Source: Reclinomonas americana ATCC 50394 (lineage: Eukaryota > Jakobida > Jakobea > Jakobida). Taken from it: a stretch of 50,896 nucleotides of DNA. Numbering within the stretch: the stretch's first letter is position 1; each line of letters begins with the position of its first letter. A model generated the notes under the pieces. It saw only the letters and a program-made list of their open reading frames with translations, was not told where the DNA came from and did not search any database. Positions 1-17,278 of the stretch are shown here, piece by piece. Position numbers and translations under genes: made by a program. The stretch spans positions 33,682-84,577 of the forward strand of contig PS015053.1 of assembly GCA_048213135.1 (NCBI GenBank), written 5' to 3'.

Positions 1-229
1 TTCTCCTCCTCCTCCTTCTCCTCCTCCTCCTCCTCCTCTTCCACCTCCTTATTCTTCTCCTTCGCCTTCTGCTTCTTGGTTTTCTTCTTGTTCTTCTTCA
101 TCTTCTTTGTGTGTTTGTGTGTGTTGCCAGTGTCCACAGTTAGAGTCGTGTTGAGTGAGCGAGGAGAAGAAGCTTGCTCCCTACATGTGACTAATCCGGC
201 TTCTCTCTCTCTCTCTCAACCCAAAACAG
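1..229 (+). repeat. Polypyrimidine-rich intron sequence upstream of a partial gene
   Basis: The first 110 bases are almost pure (CTC)n/(CTT)n on the + strand, and a second short CT tract ends at the acceptor ...aaaacag at 229. I read this as the last part of an intron of the gene continuing at 230. Earlier exons lie outside the window. Confidence 0.55.
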
Positions 230-885
230 CGACAGCCTGGAGAGCCCTGCCAGCATCCAGTCGACCCCACGCACCCCACGACGACCAGCCACTCCTCGCG
301 GTGGTGCCTCTGGCAGCTCTGGTGGAGCTGCAGCCGGAGGACGCCAGGAGATCTACTCGCAGCTTCCCATGTACGTCTGTCCGTCTCTCACCCTACGTCC
401 CTTCTTCTATCTCACCCCCGCCCCTCTCGCGCAGTGATGAGGTGTGCAAGATCTACGTCGAATTCTGCAAGCGCCGACTGGAGGAGCACGACCGCCTGGT
501 CGACGCCTTTTACGATCGTCTCGACGAGATGCGACAGCGGAGAGATGTGCTGGCCGCCGCCGCCATGCTTAGTGGACAGCCAGTGGTGCTGGACTACGAC
601 CTGCCGACGTACCCGGTGGTGAATTTTGTGCCGCTGCCCGAGGAAGAGGAGGAATTGCTGCAAAAGGGTCGCCTGATGTTGGCCGCCTGGCGCGCCGGTG
701 CAGAGGAGAGAGTGGCTGCTGCTGCGACGGCGGAGGCCGCACCGGCTGCTGTGCCAGTTGTTGTCGAGGCAGAGGTGAAGCTCAGTGCGCCGCCGCCGGC
801 GCCGAACAAGCCGGTGGTGATTCCTCCAATCGATCTGGCGGCGGCGGCGGCCAGGGCGGCAGCCGAGTTGGAGAAGGAGAGTTGA
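230..885 (+). CDS. 3-prime end of an unidentified gene; Ala/Pro-rich C-terminus
   Basis: Two exons are visible, 230-370 and 435-885, with stop TGA at 883-885. The 64-bp intron starts gtacgt and ends gcgcag, and the join makes an Ile codon (AT/T). The first exon encodes a Ser/Thr/Pro/Gly-rich stretch with SP/TP sites (STPRTPRRPATP) followed by QEIYSQLP. The second begins DEVCKIYVEFCKRRLEEHDR and continues as charged helix rich in Glu and Arg, possibly a short coiled coil. It then becomes an Ala-, Val- and Pro-rich tail ending ELEKES. I do not recognise the family. The 5-prime part lies outside the window. The gene has no evident relation to the tandem family that starts 425 bp downstream in the same orientation. 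Confidence 0.7.
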
Positions 886-919
886 TGGCGGAGGGGGAGG
901 TTGTGGTAAAACGATTTTG

Positions 920-956
<37 letters not shown>

Positions 957-1060
957 GCTGTCTATGCACGTGGGGAAGCATCGTGTTTGTCGTGTTGAGT
1001 CTGGGCAGCTTTGTTTGGTTTTCTTACGATCTGACGAGTGTGCAGTTTCCACTGCATGAG
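886..1060 (+). other. Intergenic; (TTG)n microsatellite
   Basis: A (TTG)n run at about 919-957 follows the stop of the upstream gene. Read in other frames it gives poly-Cys or poly-Gln ORFs that are artefacts. No further feature seen. Confidence 0.6.
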
Positions 1061-1309
1061 GGAGAGAAAAAACAAAGAGACATGCATGCTGCTGGTCATG
1101 GAGAACAGTCGCAGTTGGCGAAGCACCCAAGGTTGCCCAGTTCTCTGACACTCCCTCTCTCCTTCTTCCTCCTCCTCCTCCGCCCTTCACATCACGACTT
1201 GTCACTTTTCATCTTGCTGTTCGGACCAACGAATCTTTATTCTCTCTCTTCGTTTCTTGCATCACGCAGTGCGCGCGTGTGTGCGAAACAACAACAAAGA
1301 CACACACAA
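1061..1309 (+). promoter_or_regulatory. Conserved upstream block of family copy 1
   Basis: This 250-bp stretch recurs before all four family copies. Shared landmarks are caaggttgcccag, a CT-rich tract, atcacgacttgtcac, catcttgctgttcg, ttgcatcacgcagtgcgcg and gtgcgaaacaacaac, which runs into the ATG. It probably holds the promoter and 5-prime leader. No TATA box or initiator could be assigned. Confidence 0.5.
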
Positions 1310-6819
<5,510 letters not shown>

Positions 6820-7045
6820 NNNNNNNNNNNNNNNNNNNNNNNNNNNNNNNNNNNNNNNNNNNNNNNNNNNNNNNNNNNNNNNNNNNNNNNNNNNNNNNNN
6901 NNNNNNNNNNNNNNNNNNNNNNNNNNNNNNNNNNNNNNNNNNNNNNNNNNNNNNNNNNNNNNNNNNNNNNNNNNNNNNNNNNNNNNNNNNNNNNNNNNNN
7001 NNNNNNNNNNNNNNNNNNNNNNNNNNNNNNNNNNNNNNNNNNNNN
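6820..7045. other. Assembly gap joining copy 1 to the region before copy 2
   Basis: There are 226 N. By comparison with copies 3 and 4, the rest of T5 exon b, exons c, d and e and a 3-prime flank, well over 1.5 kb in total, should lie here. The gap is therefore undersized, or copy 1 is truly truncated. Confidence 0.7.
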
Positions 7046-7280
7046 ACCACCTCAGCGGGTGCGGTTGGAATGCCGTCTTGATGACGATCAGGGTTGTCGG
7101 TTGTCAACGAGTTCGTGACCTTCTCGTTGTGTTTTTTGTCTGCGTCTCTTCCTCGGTGTCCATCGACATGATGCAGCTGCTCATGTGCTCTGTTGTACTC
7201 TGTGCGGAGTTGTTGTCCATTATCACCTCAGCACCCAGCTTCGCCTGATCCATGTTCTCGAGCTCTCCAGGATCCGGGGA
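7046..7280 (+). repeat. Block shared only upstream of copies 2 and 3
   Basis: It matches 16395-16610 closely, starting at cacctcagcgggtgcg. A possible exon (PPQRVRLE, then DDDQG before gttgt) and an acceptor gatgcag are seen in both blocks. The frame after the acceptor differs between them, so I do not call a gene. Confidence 0.6.
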
Positions 7281-7539
7281 GAGAGAGATTCAAAACAAAG
7301 AGACATGAATTGCTGGTCATGGAGAACAATCGCAGCTGACAGTTGACGATGCACCCAAGGTTGCCCAGTTCTCTGACACTCCCTCTCTCCTTCTTCTTCC
7401 TCCTCCCTCCCCTTCCCATAATAGCTTGTCACCTTTCATCTTTGCTGTTCGGATCAACGAATCTTCTGTCTCTCTCTCTTCGTTTCTTTCATCACGCAAA
7501 GCGCGCGTGTGTGCGAAACAACAACAGAGACACACACGA
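7281..7539 (+). promoter_or_regulatory. Conserved upstream block of family copy 2
   Basis: Same landmarks and order as at 1061-1309. The leader ends gacacacacga before ATG 7540. Confidence 0.5.
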
Positions 7540-10500
7540 ATGGCCTCTCCCCCTCCTCCTCCTCCTCCACCCCCTCACTCAACAACAACAACAGCATCTC
7601 CTTCACTGCCGATGTCTGACTCTTCTCCGTGCGACGATGAGAAAGCAGACGTGATGCTCGTCGACAGCAAGCAGCACGTGACCCGTACGATGATGATGAT
7701 GCATTCCTCCTCTTCCTCCATCAACAGCAACGATGATGATGATGATGCGGAGAAGAAGAGCGCATCGGAGTCATCTGCTCATCGTGGTGTGCCTGCGATG
7801 GCGAGGCGACGAGTGCCTGCCTCNNNNNNNNNNNNNNNNNNNNNNNNNNNNNNNNNNNNNNNNNNNNNNNNNNNNNNNNNNNNNNNNNNNNNNNNNNNNN
7901 NNNNNNNNNNNNNNNNNNNNNNNNNNNNNNNNNNNNNNNNNNNNNNNNNNNNNNNNNNNNNNNNNNNNNNNNNNNNNNNNNNNNNNNNNNNNNNNNNNNN
8001 NNNNNNNNNNNNNNNNNNNNNNNNNNNNNNNNNNNNNNNNNNNNNNNNNNNNNNNNNNNNNNNNNNNNNNNNNNNNNNNNNNNNNNNNNNNNNNNNNNNN
8101 NNNNNNNNNNNNNNNNNNNNNNNNNNNNNNNNNNNNNNNNNNNNNNNNNNNNNNNNNNNNNNNNNNNNNNNNNNNNNNNNNNNNNNNNNNNNNNNNNNNN
8201 NNNNNNNNNNNNNNNNNNNNNNNNNNNNNNNNNNNNNNNNNNNNNNNNNNNNNNNNNNNNNNNNNNNNNNNNNNNNNNNNNNNNNNNNNNNNNNNNNNNN
8301 NNNNNNNNNNNNNNNNNNNNNNNNNNNNNNNNNNNNNNNNNNNNNNNNNNNNNNNNNNNNNNNNNNNNNNNNNNNNNNNNNNNNNNNNNNNNNNNNNNNN
8401 NNNNNNNNNNNNNNNNNNNNNNNNNNNNNNNNNNNNNNNNNNNNNNNNNNNNNNNNNNNNNNNNNNNNNNNNNNNNNNNNNNNNNNNNNNNNNNNNNNNN
8501 NNNCCTCCTCCTCCTCCTCCTCCTCCTCCTGTTGTTCTTGTTCTTGTTCTTGTTCTTCCTCATGGATTGTCGTTGTTTCATTCCCTGTTGCAGAACCAGC
8601 TGGCTTCCTGAAGGACAAGAAGAAGCACACCGACGAGAGCACAGCCGCCATTGCTGCTGCCCGAAGTGACGCGGAGTATCGCACTGAGCAAGGTGCGTCT
8701 CTCTCTCTCTCTCCCTCTCTCTCTCCCTCCCTCTTGCAGTCTTTGGGTTCTCGCGTCACGTGAGGTCTCACCTGGGCCGTGCATGCACACAGCTGCTCTC
8801 CGGGAACACATGGAACACACAGCGATGGAAGGCATCGTCGAGGTACAGTGCCTGTATGTTTCATCCCAGATGAGCATGTCTCTCATTGTAACTCTCTCTT
8901 GGCATGATTGCGCAGCAACTTGCGAGAAGGCATGGAGTCGACTCGTCTCTGGCGGATTGCAGTGAGGACTTGCCTGCACATGACTCAGTTGAGACATCGA
9001 TTCGCAAGCGTTTTCTGGAGGTGAGCTCCGACGTGGCACGCGTCTCACTTTGCCTCTCGCTCGTGCATGCCAGTCGAGACACATGATGGTTTCTCTTCAT
9101 TCTCTGCAGGTGGATGCATCCAGCGATGATGAGCTTGCGCCGCCAAAGAAGAAGAAGGTTTGGATTCTCTGCTGCTGACATTGTTGTGCATCTTCATCGA
9201 TCTGCATTTTGGTTCTTTTGTGTCAATGATGCATGTTGTGGATGCACAGCGTGGCAAGGGTCAAGCTGTGAAGGAGCCAGTGGAGTTGAGCGCAGACGAG
9301 AAGCTGCTGCTGAACAAGCTGCTTGTTGCGTGTACGTGCTTTCTGTCCTCCTTTCTCTTCGGTGCATTCACTGTCCTCTTCGTGCCACTCGCAGCGATCC
9401 AATCGGAAGAGGATCCTGGTGAAGGCATTCGGCCTGATGGCACCGATCTTCCAAGGGTCTACGGTCGTCCACCACCAGAGTGCTCTCTTCGAGATGGCCT
9501 GTGATGAGTGCAGTGTTCCGTCATCGGAGCGGAGTCGCGCGTCATCTGCCGTCAAGTGTGCATTTGGCAAGAAGCTTGGCGCGACTGCAAGTGATTCACG
9601 CCGCAGAACGCCCAAATCTGTAGAAGGTGTGCTCCAGAGCATGAGCAACTACATCGAGGTGAGCAAGCGTGTGTGTCTGTGAACGACCATGACATGTGAA
9701 CCAACATGCAGATGATTGCAATCTGCAGATGAGCCAGCTCAGTGGCGCGGCTCTGGTGGATGCTGTCGAAAGACCATTCATTGTGGTGGATGAGCGCGGG
9801 TATTCGGAGGTGAGTTTGTTTTTTCGTGATCCTCTGTATCTGCTGTGATCACGTCTACTGATCTTCGCTCACTTGGCTTGTGTATGCCAGGGATCGTGGG
9901 AGAGATTGCCAACAGGATTCAAGAACAAGAAAGATCATCTTCTGCCATATGTCGAGCCGGCCATGGATGCATTACGCGAATGCGATGGTCTCATGACTGC
10001 TCTACTTCGAAACAATCACCTCTCTGAGGCGGAGATAGCACGTGCCGTCACGTGGTGTCGATCGAAAGGTCTGCAATCTCATACCGCTGTTGATGTCGCT
10101 TGCACTGGTGTTGATCAGCACCACGCAGATCCTGGCGACGTGAAGATGGTGGTGAAGGAGGAAGAGGAAGAAGAAGATGATGATTATGATGATGACATCA
10201 AAGATGAAGACAATGACATCAAGGTATGCAGCAATAGAGCATGAGTAACAGAGGCTGGGTAACCAGCAGGTACGCTTGGCGTTGTGGACTTCGCCAATCG
10301 TTGATGCCTTGTGTTCGCAGATGGATGCGGGCCGTGGCGATGACGAGGAAGCGAAGCCGAGAAAGGTACGACGATGTCGATGTTTTTGGATGGTTGTGTG
10401 AGGCAGGTGTTGATTGTGGATATTGCTTGGTGTAATTGCAGCGCCTCAAGAGTGGTCGCCATGTATTCGATGCTGACATGAGCAAGGACGAGCAGATGGT

Positions 10501-13500
10501 GCTGGACAGGCTGCATGTTGCGTATGCGTGTCCACAACCCCTCAGCAAGGCTGATTTTCGACTCTGCTGTGTGCCTGTCATTCATTACATCTGATTCGTG
10601 CTCGTGTCTGTGAACAGCGATGCAATAAGAAGAAGATACTGGTGACGGCATTCGGATCCATGGCGCCCATTGTGAAGCCATCCGCAGTCTTGCATCATCA
10701 GCGGGTTCTTTTTGAACTAGCATGCACGGAGTGTGGCATCCCTTCGTCAGGAGCTGGCAGTCCGTCGTCTGTTGTCATGGACTCATTCGGCAAGACTCTT
10801 TGTTCATTCGTCGAAAGGGCACGCACGAAGACGCCCAGGTCAGTTGAAGGAGTGCTCCTGAGCTTGAGCAGCTTTACTGAGGTGAGCATCTGTCCCTGCT
10901 AGCCATATTACGCGACTGGAAAGTGAGCCAACATCATTGCATGCACAACTCTTGCAGAAGAGTGAACTGCGCGGTTCTACTCTGGCGAATGCCATTGAGA
11001 GACCACTGATTTCGGTGGATGAACGTGGCCATTCGGAGGTGCCAAATAATTTCTTGTGCACTCATTACATTTCTTAGTTTGTGTCTACTACTCTCATGCT
11101 TCTTTTTTGATGTCGATCGCGCTGCAGGAATCATGGATGATGATGGAGTTCAAACGGAAGAGCAACGACCCTCTCCTGCCGCTCATCGCCCAAGCCGCGC
11201 ACGCCCTACGTGAGTGTCCTGGGTTGCAGATGTCGCTGCTTCGAAATGGCTGTCTCTCCGAGACGGAGATTTCTCGTGCTTCTGAGTGGTGCAGTGAGAG
11301 AGGTTTGATGGTATAGGGTGCGTTCTACTGCGTGCATGACGTCAGGACTGACAAGCGAGATGCAGCTCTGGTGGAGGCGAAGGTGATGAAGAAAGAAGAG
11401 ATGAAGGAGGAGGAACAGGAGGATTATTCGAGTGACGACAGGGACGAAGATGAGGACGACGGCATGGATGAAGGTGACAGGAGGAAGGTATGACCATGGA
11501 TGATTGGACAAGTGCACGTTGTGGCATCATTTCATCTGTACATGCACAGCGACGAGGGAGTGCAATGAGCAGGGACGAACAGCTGATGCTGGCAAGGCTG
11601 CCTGTTGCGTGTGTTTGCAGTCGGGTGTCCTTGCGTAAATCGTCTTGCTCATTGTGTGTTCATCGCACCACCCATGTGTTTCATGCGCGAGCAGTGCTGT
11701 AATAAGAAGAAGATACTGGTTACGGCGTTTGGCATCATGGCGCCGTGTGTGATAGGATCCACAGTCCGCCAACATCAGCGTGTTCTTGTTGAACTCGCCT
11801 GCAAGGAGTGTGGCATCGTTTCATCGAAAGCAGGCTGTCTTTCGTCGGCAGTTGTGAGCTCATTTGGCAAGAGTCTTTGCCTCTTTGTCAAAAATGCACG
11901 CTACAAGACGCCCAAGTCGGTTGAGGGAGTGCTCCAGATGACGAGCGACTTCATTGAGGTGAGCAGCAACCATCTTCTTCCGCAAGTTTATCAATGATGA
12001 GCGCTAACATGTGTGGCATTACGCAGAAGAGTGAACTGCGCGGTGCGGCTCTGGCGGATGCGATTGAGAGGCCGCTGTTTGTGTTGGATGAACGTGGTCA
12101 TTCGGAGGTGTGTGGCATCCCCGCGCTCAATGTGCTCTGCGCACCCGTTGTTTCTCACGTTCTGTGCTTTTTAAATTCGGATGTCAGGAGTCGTCACTCT
12201 TGCCAGGGATGAAGCGCAACATACAGAATCCTCTTCTGCCATTCGTGGCACAGGCCGTGGATGCTCTTCGCAACTGCCCTGGCCTGCAGACCACTCTTTT
12301 TCGAGACGGCTTTCTGGCTGAAGCTGAGATTGCACATGTTACCGAGTGGTGCAGTGAACGAGGTATGGCTGCGTGACCTTCCGTCATTGCTGCACTGTTT
12401 GTGCACGTATTGACAATCTGGCACAGCCCTGAGGGAGATGGAGATAGTGAAGAAGGAGGAGAAGAGGGAAGAAGAGCAGCGGGATGATGACGACAGCGAG
12501 AGTAAAGATGTCGACGCGAGAGCGAATGGCAGGAGCAAGGTACGCCCGCCACTTCATTTGAATTATTCAAGAGGTGTGTATCTTAACAACTCATGGTGTG
12601 CATGTCACAGAGCCACAACAGTGGTCCGGCAAAGCTAAGCATTAACGAACAACTGATGCTGGTGAAACTGCTTGTTGCGTGTTGCTGTCATCTGTGCTCC
12701 TCACTGACTTCCTCACTCCCAATCACTCATTACACTTACGAACAGGGTTGCAACTGGAAGAGGATATCGGTGAAGGCATTCGGCCTCATGGCACCTGTGG
12801 CCATGCCATCTACTGTCCTCCATCATCAGCGCCTTCTCTTCCAGTTTGCCTGTGATGAATGCGGAATGCCCTCAAAGGGACCTGGCTGTCCGTCATCCGC
12901 TGTCTTGTGTGCACTCGGCAGGAGTCTTGCCGGTAGTGCCGGCACGGCACGCAACACTATGTCAAAGTCGGTGGAGGGTGTACTGGCGAGCGTGAGCAAC
13001 TTCATCGAAGTGAGTGTCTCTGTGTTGACTTTGAATTTCATTCGTGCCTGCTTGTTGATCTGACATTCATGTACATGTAATCATCAGAAAAGCGGTCTTC
13101 GCGGATCCGAGCTGGTGAATGCTGTCGAGAGGCCAATGATTGTGATTGACGAACGTGGTCACTCTGAGGCATGTGGACTGTGATTGTGTGAATCGATGTG
13201 CGTCAATTATGTTGTCTCACTTTCTCGTTTCTCGGGTCGTAGGAATCAGTCAACCTGACGCTGAAAACCGGCAAGCAAAATGTTCTTCTGCCATTCGTCA
13301 CACAGGCCATGCAGGCTCTCCATAACTGTCCTGGCCTGCTTGCCACTCTGCTTCGAGACGGTTTCCTTTCCGAGGCGGAGATTGAACGTGCCGCCGAGTG
13401 GTGCAGTGAGCGAGGTTTGGCTGCGTGACATTCTTTGCTGCACAGTGTGTGCGTGTGCTGACAAAGAGACGACAGCTCTGAAGGAGATGGAAATGATGAA

Positions 13501-14664
13501 GAAAGAGAAGAAGAGAGAGGACGACGAACAGGCGGATGATGACGACGGCAGCGAGAATGAGGACGACGACGGGAAGGGGAAAAGGAGACACAAGGTACGC
13601 CCCTCACTGCTATCTATGAGACGTGAATGATGTGTGCATTTCAAAACTACATGGTTCTCAATCACAGCCTCACAAGAGTGGCCCTGCAAAGTTGAGCGTC
13701 AACGAGCAACTGATGCTCGTGAGACTACATGTTGCGTGTTGTTGTTCCCTCTCTGCTCGGCTCCTCACTCCCACTTACTCCACGCACATGCGAACAGGCA
13801 TGCAACAGGAAGAAGACGCTGGTGAAGGCATTCGGCCTCATGGCTCCCATGGTAGTGGCATCAACGATTCTCCATCATAAGCGCGTTCTCTTCCAGCTTA
13901 CCTGTGACGAATGCGGAATACCGTGTGAGGGACCGGGAAGTCCATCATCTGCAGTCTTGTCTGCATTTGGCAAGAGTCTTGCCAAAAGTGCCAACACGAC
14001 ACGCAACAGGACGCCCAAGTCAGTTGAGGGCGTGCTCGAGAGCGTGTCCAACTTCATCGACGTGAGTATACCAGTGTGTTGTCTCTGTGTCGCCTCCGAA
14101 CGCGACTTGCCGATGACTGATTTGAGTTCATTATATGCGGGATCATCAGAAGAGCGGTCTTCGAGAAGCCGAGCTTGTGAATGCTGTCGAGAGACCACTG
14201 ATTGTGATTGACGAACGTGGCTTCTCGGAGGCATGTATCCTGCATGTGTGGCTCTGTGAATCGATGTTAGCTTGCTCACAATGCGTACTCTCGGCTGGCA
14301 GGAAACAGCAAAGTCGACAAGGACGAGCACCGTGCCGAATGTTCTTCTGCCATTCGTCACGCAGGTCATGCATCTGCTTCGCAACTGTCCCGGCCTGGTG
14401 GCCGCTCTGCTTCGTGACGGGTGCCTTTCGAAGGCGGAGATTGAGCGTGCTGGTGAGTGCTCTCAAATGCACCAGTCTGGGAGCTTCTGTTGTTGTTGCA
14501 TATCGTGCCACCTTCAGCACTGACTCGCATGATTCAGTGCTGGATGACAAGAAGCCGGAGAAGATGGAGGTGGTGAAGAAAGAGGAGAAGGAGGAGGAGA
14601 AGGAGGAGGAGGAAGACGAGGAGGACNNNNNNNNNNNNNNNNNNNNGAGGACGAGGACATGTAG
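7540..14664 (+). CDS. Modular repeat protein, family copy 2 (five modules)
   Basis: Exon 1 starts at ATG 7540 and enters a 680-N gap at 7824, in or near intron 1. The following exons are 8594-8692, 8793-8842, 8916-9020 and 9110-9157, then modules T1 to T5, with stop TAG at 14662-14664. All visible exon phases agree. A 20-N gap (14627-14646) interrupts the acidic tail of the last exon, which ends EDEDM. With the small exon before T2 this makes 31 exons and roughly 1,380 residues, judged from copy 3. Repeats of this length suggest a rod or solenoid, but this is only inference. The cluster position and the near-identical introns point to recent duplication. Confidence 0.75.
9250..10223 (+). repeat. 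Copy 2, module T1
   Basis: Exons: a 9250-9324, b 9395-9658, c 9729-9809, d 9891-10068, e 10129-10223. Exon b starts RSNRK, with Ser replacing the usual Cys at position 2. In exon d the DGC motif is replaced by NNH. Confidence 0.75.
10321..11487 (+). repeat. Copy 2, small exon plus module T2
   Basis: Small exon 10321-10365 (MDAGRGDDEEAKPRK). Then a 10442-10516, b 10618-10881, c 10958-11038, d 11128-11302, e 11366-11487. The donor after exon a reads gttgcgtatgcg. Confidence 0.75.
11550..12539 (+). repeat. Copy 2, module T3
   Basis: Exons: a 11550-11603, b 11695-11958, c 12027-12107, d 12188-12362, e 12427-12539. Exon a lacks three codons (GPA) and ends RLP instead of RLL. Confidence 0.75.
12611..13594 (+). 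repeat. Copy 2, module T4
   Basis: Exons: a 12611-12673, b 12746-13009, c 13088-13168, d 13243-13414, e 13476-13594. Exon c is followed by a GC donor (GAG/gcatgt). This module type is missing from copy 4 and, as far as visible, from copy 1. Confidence 0.75.
13668..14664 (+). repeat. Copy 2, module T5 (terminal)
   Basis: Exons: a 13668-13730, b 13798-14061, c 14150-14230, d 14302-14452, e 14538-14664. Exon d ends early at IERAG, without the EWCSERG segment. Exon e is the acidic C-terminus. Exon c again has a GC donor. Confidence 0.75.
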
Positions 14665-16394
14665 AGCAAGCAGTTCGAGATGAAGATACTGCCGTGAATG
14701 GACGATAATATGCCTGCACCGGTGCGTGGCGAGGGAGGAGCAGCTGGAGGGATGAGGGTCANNNNNNNNNNNNNNNNNNNNNNNNNNNNNNNNNNNNNNN
14801 NNNNNNNNNNNNNNNNNNNNNNNNNNNNNNNNNNNNNNNNNNNNNNNNNNNNNNNNNNNNNNNNNNNNNNNNNNNNNNNNNNNNNNNNNNNNNNNNNNNN
14901 NNNNNNNNNNNNNNNNNNNNNNNNNNNNNNNNNNNNNNNNNNNNNNNNNNNNNNNNNNNNNNNNNNNNNNNNNNNNNNNNNNNNNNNNNNNNNNNNNNNN
15001 NNNNNNNNNNNNNNNNNNNNNNNNNNNNNNNNNNNNNNNNNNNNNNNNNNNNNNNNNNNNNNNNNNNNNNNNNNNNNNNNNNNNNNNNNNNNNNNNNNNN
15101 NNNNNNNNNNNNNNNNNNNNNNNNNNNNNNNNNNNNNNNNNNNNNNNNNNNNNNNNNNNNNNNNNNNNNNNNNNNNNNNNNNNNNNNNNNNNNNNNNNNN
15201 NNNNNNNNNNNNNNNNNNNNNNNNNNNNNNNNNNNNNNNNNNNNNNNNNNNNNNNNNNNNNNNNNNNNNNNNNNNNNNNNNNNNNNNNNCGGGAAGAAGT
15301 TTCACTGTGTTAGCAGCACATACAGACTGCATGTTGTTTGTGAAATAGATGGAGCCTGTCGAAGAAGGAGAAGAAGAAAGCAGAAACCCAAGTGCACCAA
15401 GAGGAACACTTCTGAGCAGCAGCCTTGTGTTGTGAGGCATGTAGTTTGCATGTGAGTTTTCTCTTCGTGCAGCTGACTGGTGTTGTTGTTGTCGTAGGAG
15501 GAAGAGCAAGGCGAGGGGAGGAAGATTGGAACCGGGGACCATCATGCGACTTGCGAGACAAATGAATGCTGCTGTGCGCGCAGCCGCCCGGAGGCATCCA
15601 TTCCATTAGTGATGTTGCTCACTCTCACCAACATCGTACACGAAAATGGCTGTCTTGTTGACCAAGTTTAGCCGTGTTGGGAAACAACGTTCTTCGATGT
15701 TCGTGGCAGTGGCAGAGCAGCACGTCGCTGGTAAAGGATGGCCACAAGCGGGGGAGGGAGGGAGTCACCCATCGATGCGGATGATCAGAAGAAAGTGATG
15801 CTTTTATTGGGACTGTGGATACTCATGCACCTACACTTGACCNNNNNNNNNNNNNNNNNNNNNNNNNNNNNNNNNNNNNNNNNNNNNNNNNNNNNNNNNN
15901 NNNNNNNNNNNNNNNNNNNNNNNNNNNNNNNNNNNNNNNNNNNNNNNNNNNNNNNNNNNNNNNNNNNNNNNNNNNNNNNNNNNNNNNNNNNNNNNNNNNN
16001 NNNNNNNNNNNNNNNNNNNNNNNNNNNNNNNNNNNNNNNNNNNNNNNNNNNNNNNNNNNNNNNNNNNNNNNNNNNNNNNNNNNNNNNNNNNNNNNNNNNN
16101 NNNNNNNNNNNNNNNNNNNNNNNNNNNNNNNNNNNNNNNNNNNNNNNNNNNNNNNNNNNNNNNNNNNNNNNNNNNNNNNNNNNNNNNNNNNNNNNNNNNN
16201 NNNNNNNNNNNNNNNNNNNNNNNNNNNNNNNNNNNNNNNNNNNNNNNNNNNNNNNNNNNNNNNNNNNNNNNNNNNNNNNNNNNNNNNNNNNNNNNNNNNN
16301 NNNNNNNNNNNNNNNNNNNNNNNNNNNNNNNNNNNNNNNNNNNNNNNNNNNNNNNNNNNNNNNNNNNNNNNNNNNNNNNNNNNNNNNNNNNNNN
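14665..16394 (+). other. 3-prime flank of copy 2, interrupted by two large gaps
   Basis: 14665-14761 and 15290-15606 match the flank of copy 3 (23614-24010) base for base over long stretches. The 528-N gap at 14762-15289 corresponds to almost no sequence in copy 3. Near 15790-15842 a segment (gtgatgcttttattg...ggatactc) resembles the duplicated element before the LRAT gene. A second gap spans 15843-16394. I see no gene. Confidence 0.6.
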
Positions 16395-16610
16395 GCCACC
16401 TCAGCGGGTGCGCTTGGAATCCCGTCTCGATGACGATCAGGGTTGTTGGTTTTCAACGAGTTCGTAACCTTCTCGTTGTGTTTTTTGTCTGCGTCTCTTC
16501 CTCGGTATCCATCGCCCTGATGCAGCTGCTCGTGTGCTCTGTTGTCCTCTATGAGGAGTTGTTGTCTTTCACCATCTCAGCACCAGCTTCACCTGACCCA
16601 CGTTCTCTCT
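16395..16610 (+). repeat. Second copy of the block at 7046-7280
   Basis: It begins directly after a gap with gccacctcagcgggtgcg and follows 7046-7280 with scattered substitutions and small indels. It marks the left edge of the segment shared by copies 2 and 3. Confidence 0.6.
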
Positions 16611-16877
16611 GCAAGAAAGAGAGATCCAAAAGAAGAAACATGAATTGCTGGTCATGGAGAACAATCGCAGTTGACAGTTGACGATGCACCCAAGGTTGCC
16701 CAGCTCTCTGACACTCCATCTTCCCTCCACCTCCTCCTCCGCGCTTCACATCACAACTTGTCACCTTTTCATCTTGCTGTTCGAATCAATGAATCCTTCT
16801 TCTCTCTCTCTCTCTTCGTTTCTTGCATCACGCAGTGCGCGCGTGTGTGTGCGGAACAACAACCAAGACGCACACAG
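16611..16877 (+). promoter_or_regulatory. Conserved upstream block of family copy 3
   Basis: Same landmarks as before the other copies. The leader reads gtgcggaacaacaaccaagacgc just before ATG 16878. Confidence 0.5.
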
Positions 16878-17230
16878 ATGGCCTCTCGTCGACACCCTCC
16901 TCCTCCTCGTCCTCCTCCTCACCCTAACTCAACAACAACAACAGCAACTCGTTCGCTGCCAATGTCTGCCTCTTCTCCGTGCGACGACGACGAGAAAGCA
17001 GACATAATGCTCATCGACAGCAAGCAGCACGTGACGAAGATGATGATGATGCACTCCTCCTCTTCCTCCATCAACATCAACGATGATGATGATGATGAGA
17101 TGAAGAAGAAAAGCGCATCGTGGTCGTCTGCTCATCGTGGTGTGCCTGCGATGGCGAGGCGACGAGTGCCTCTCTCCTCTTCTTCTTCTTCTTCCACGTC
17201 TGTCACCACCACCAGTGTCACTGCCAAGAA

Positions 17231-17278
<48 letters not shown>

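Noticed and set aside
412-981. Minus-strand poly-Gln ORF
   Set aside because: It is antisense to a supported exon and driven by a (TTG)n microsatellite.
7046-7280. Possible end of another gene before copies 2 and 3 (PPQRVRLE exon)
   Set aside because: The two copies of the block do not share an open frame after the candidate acceptor, and the upstream part is in a gap.
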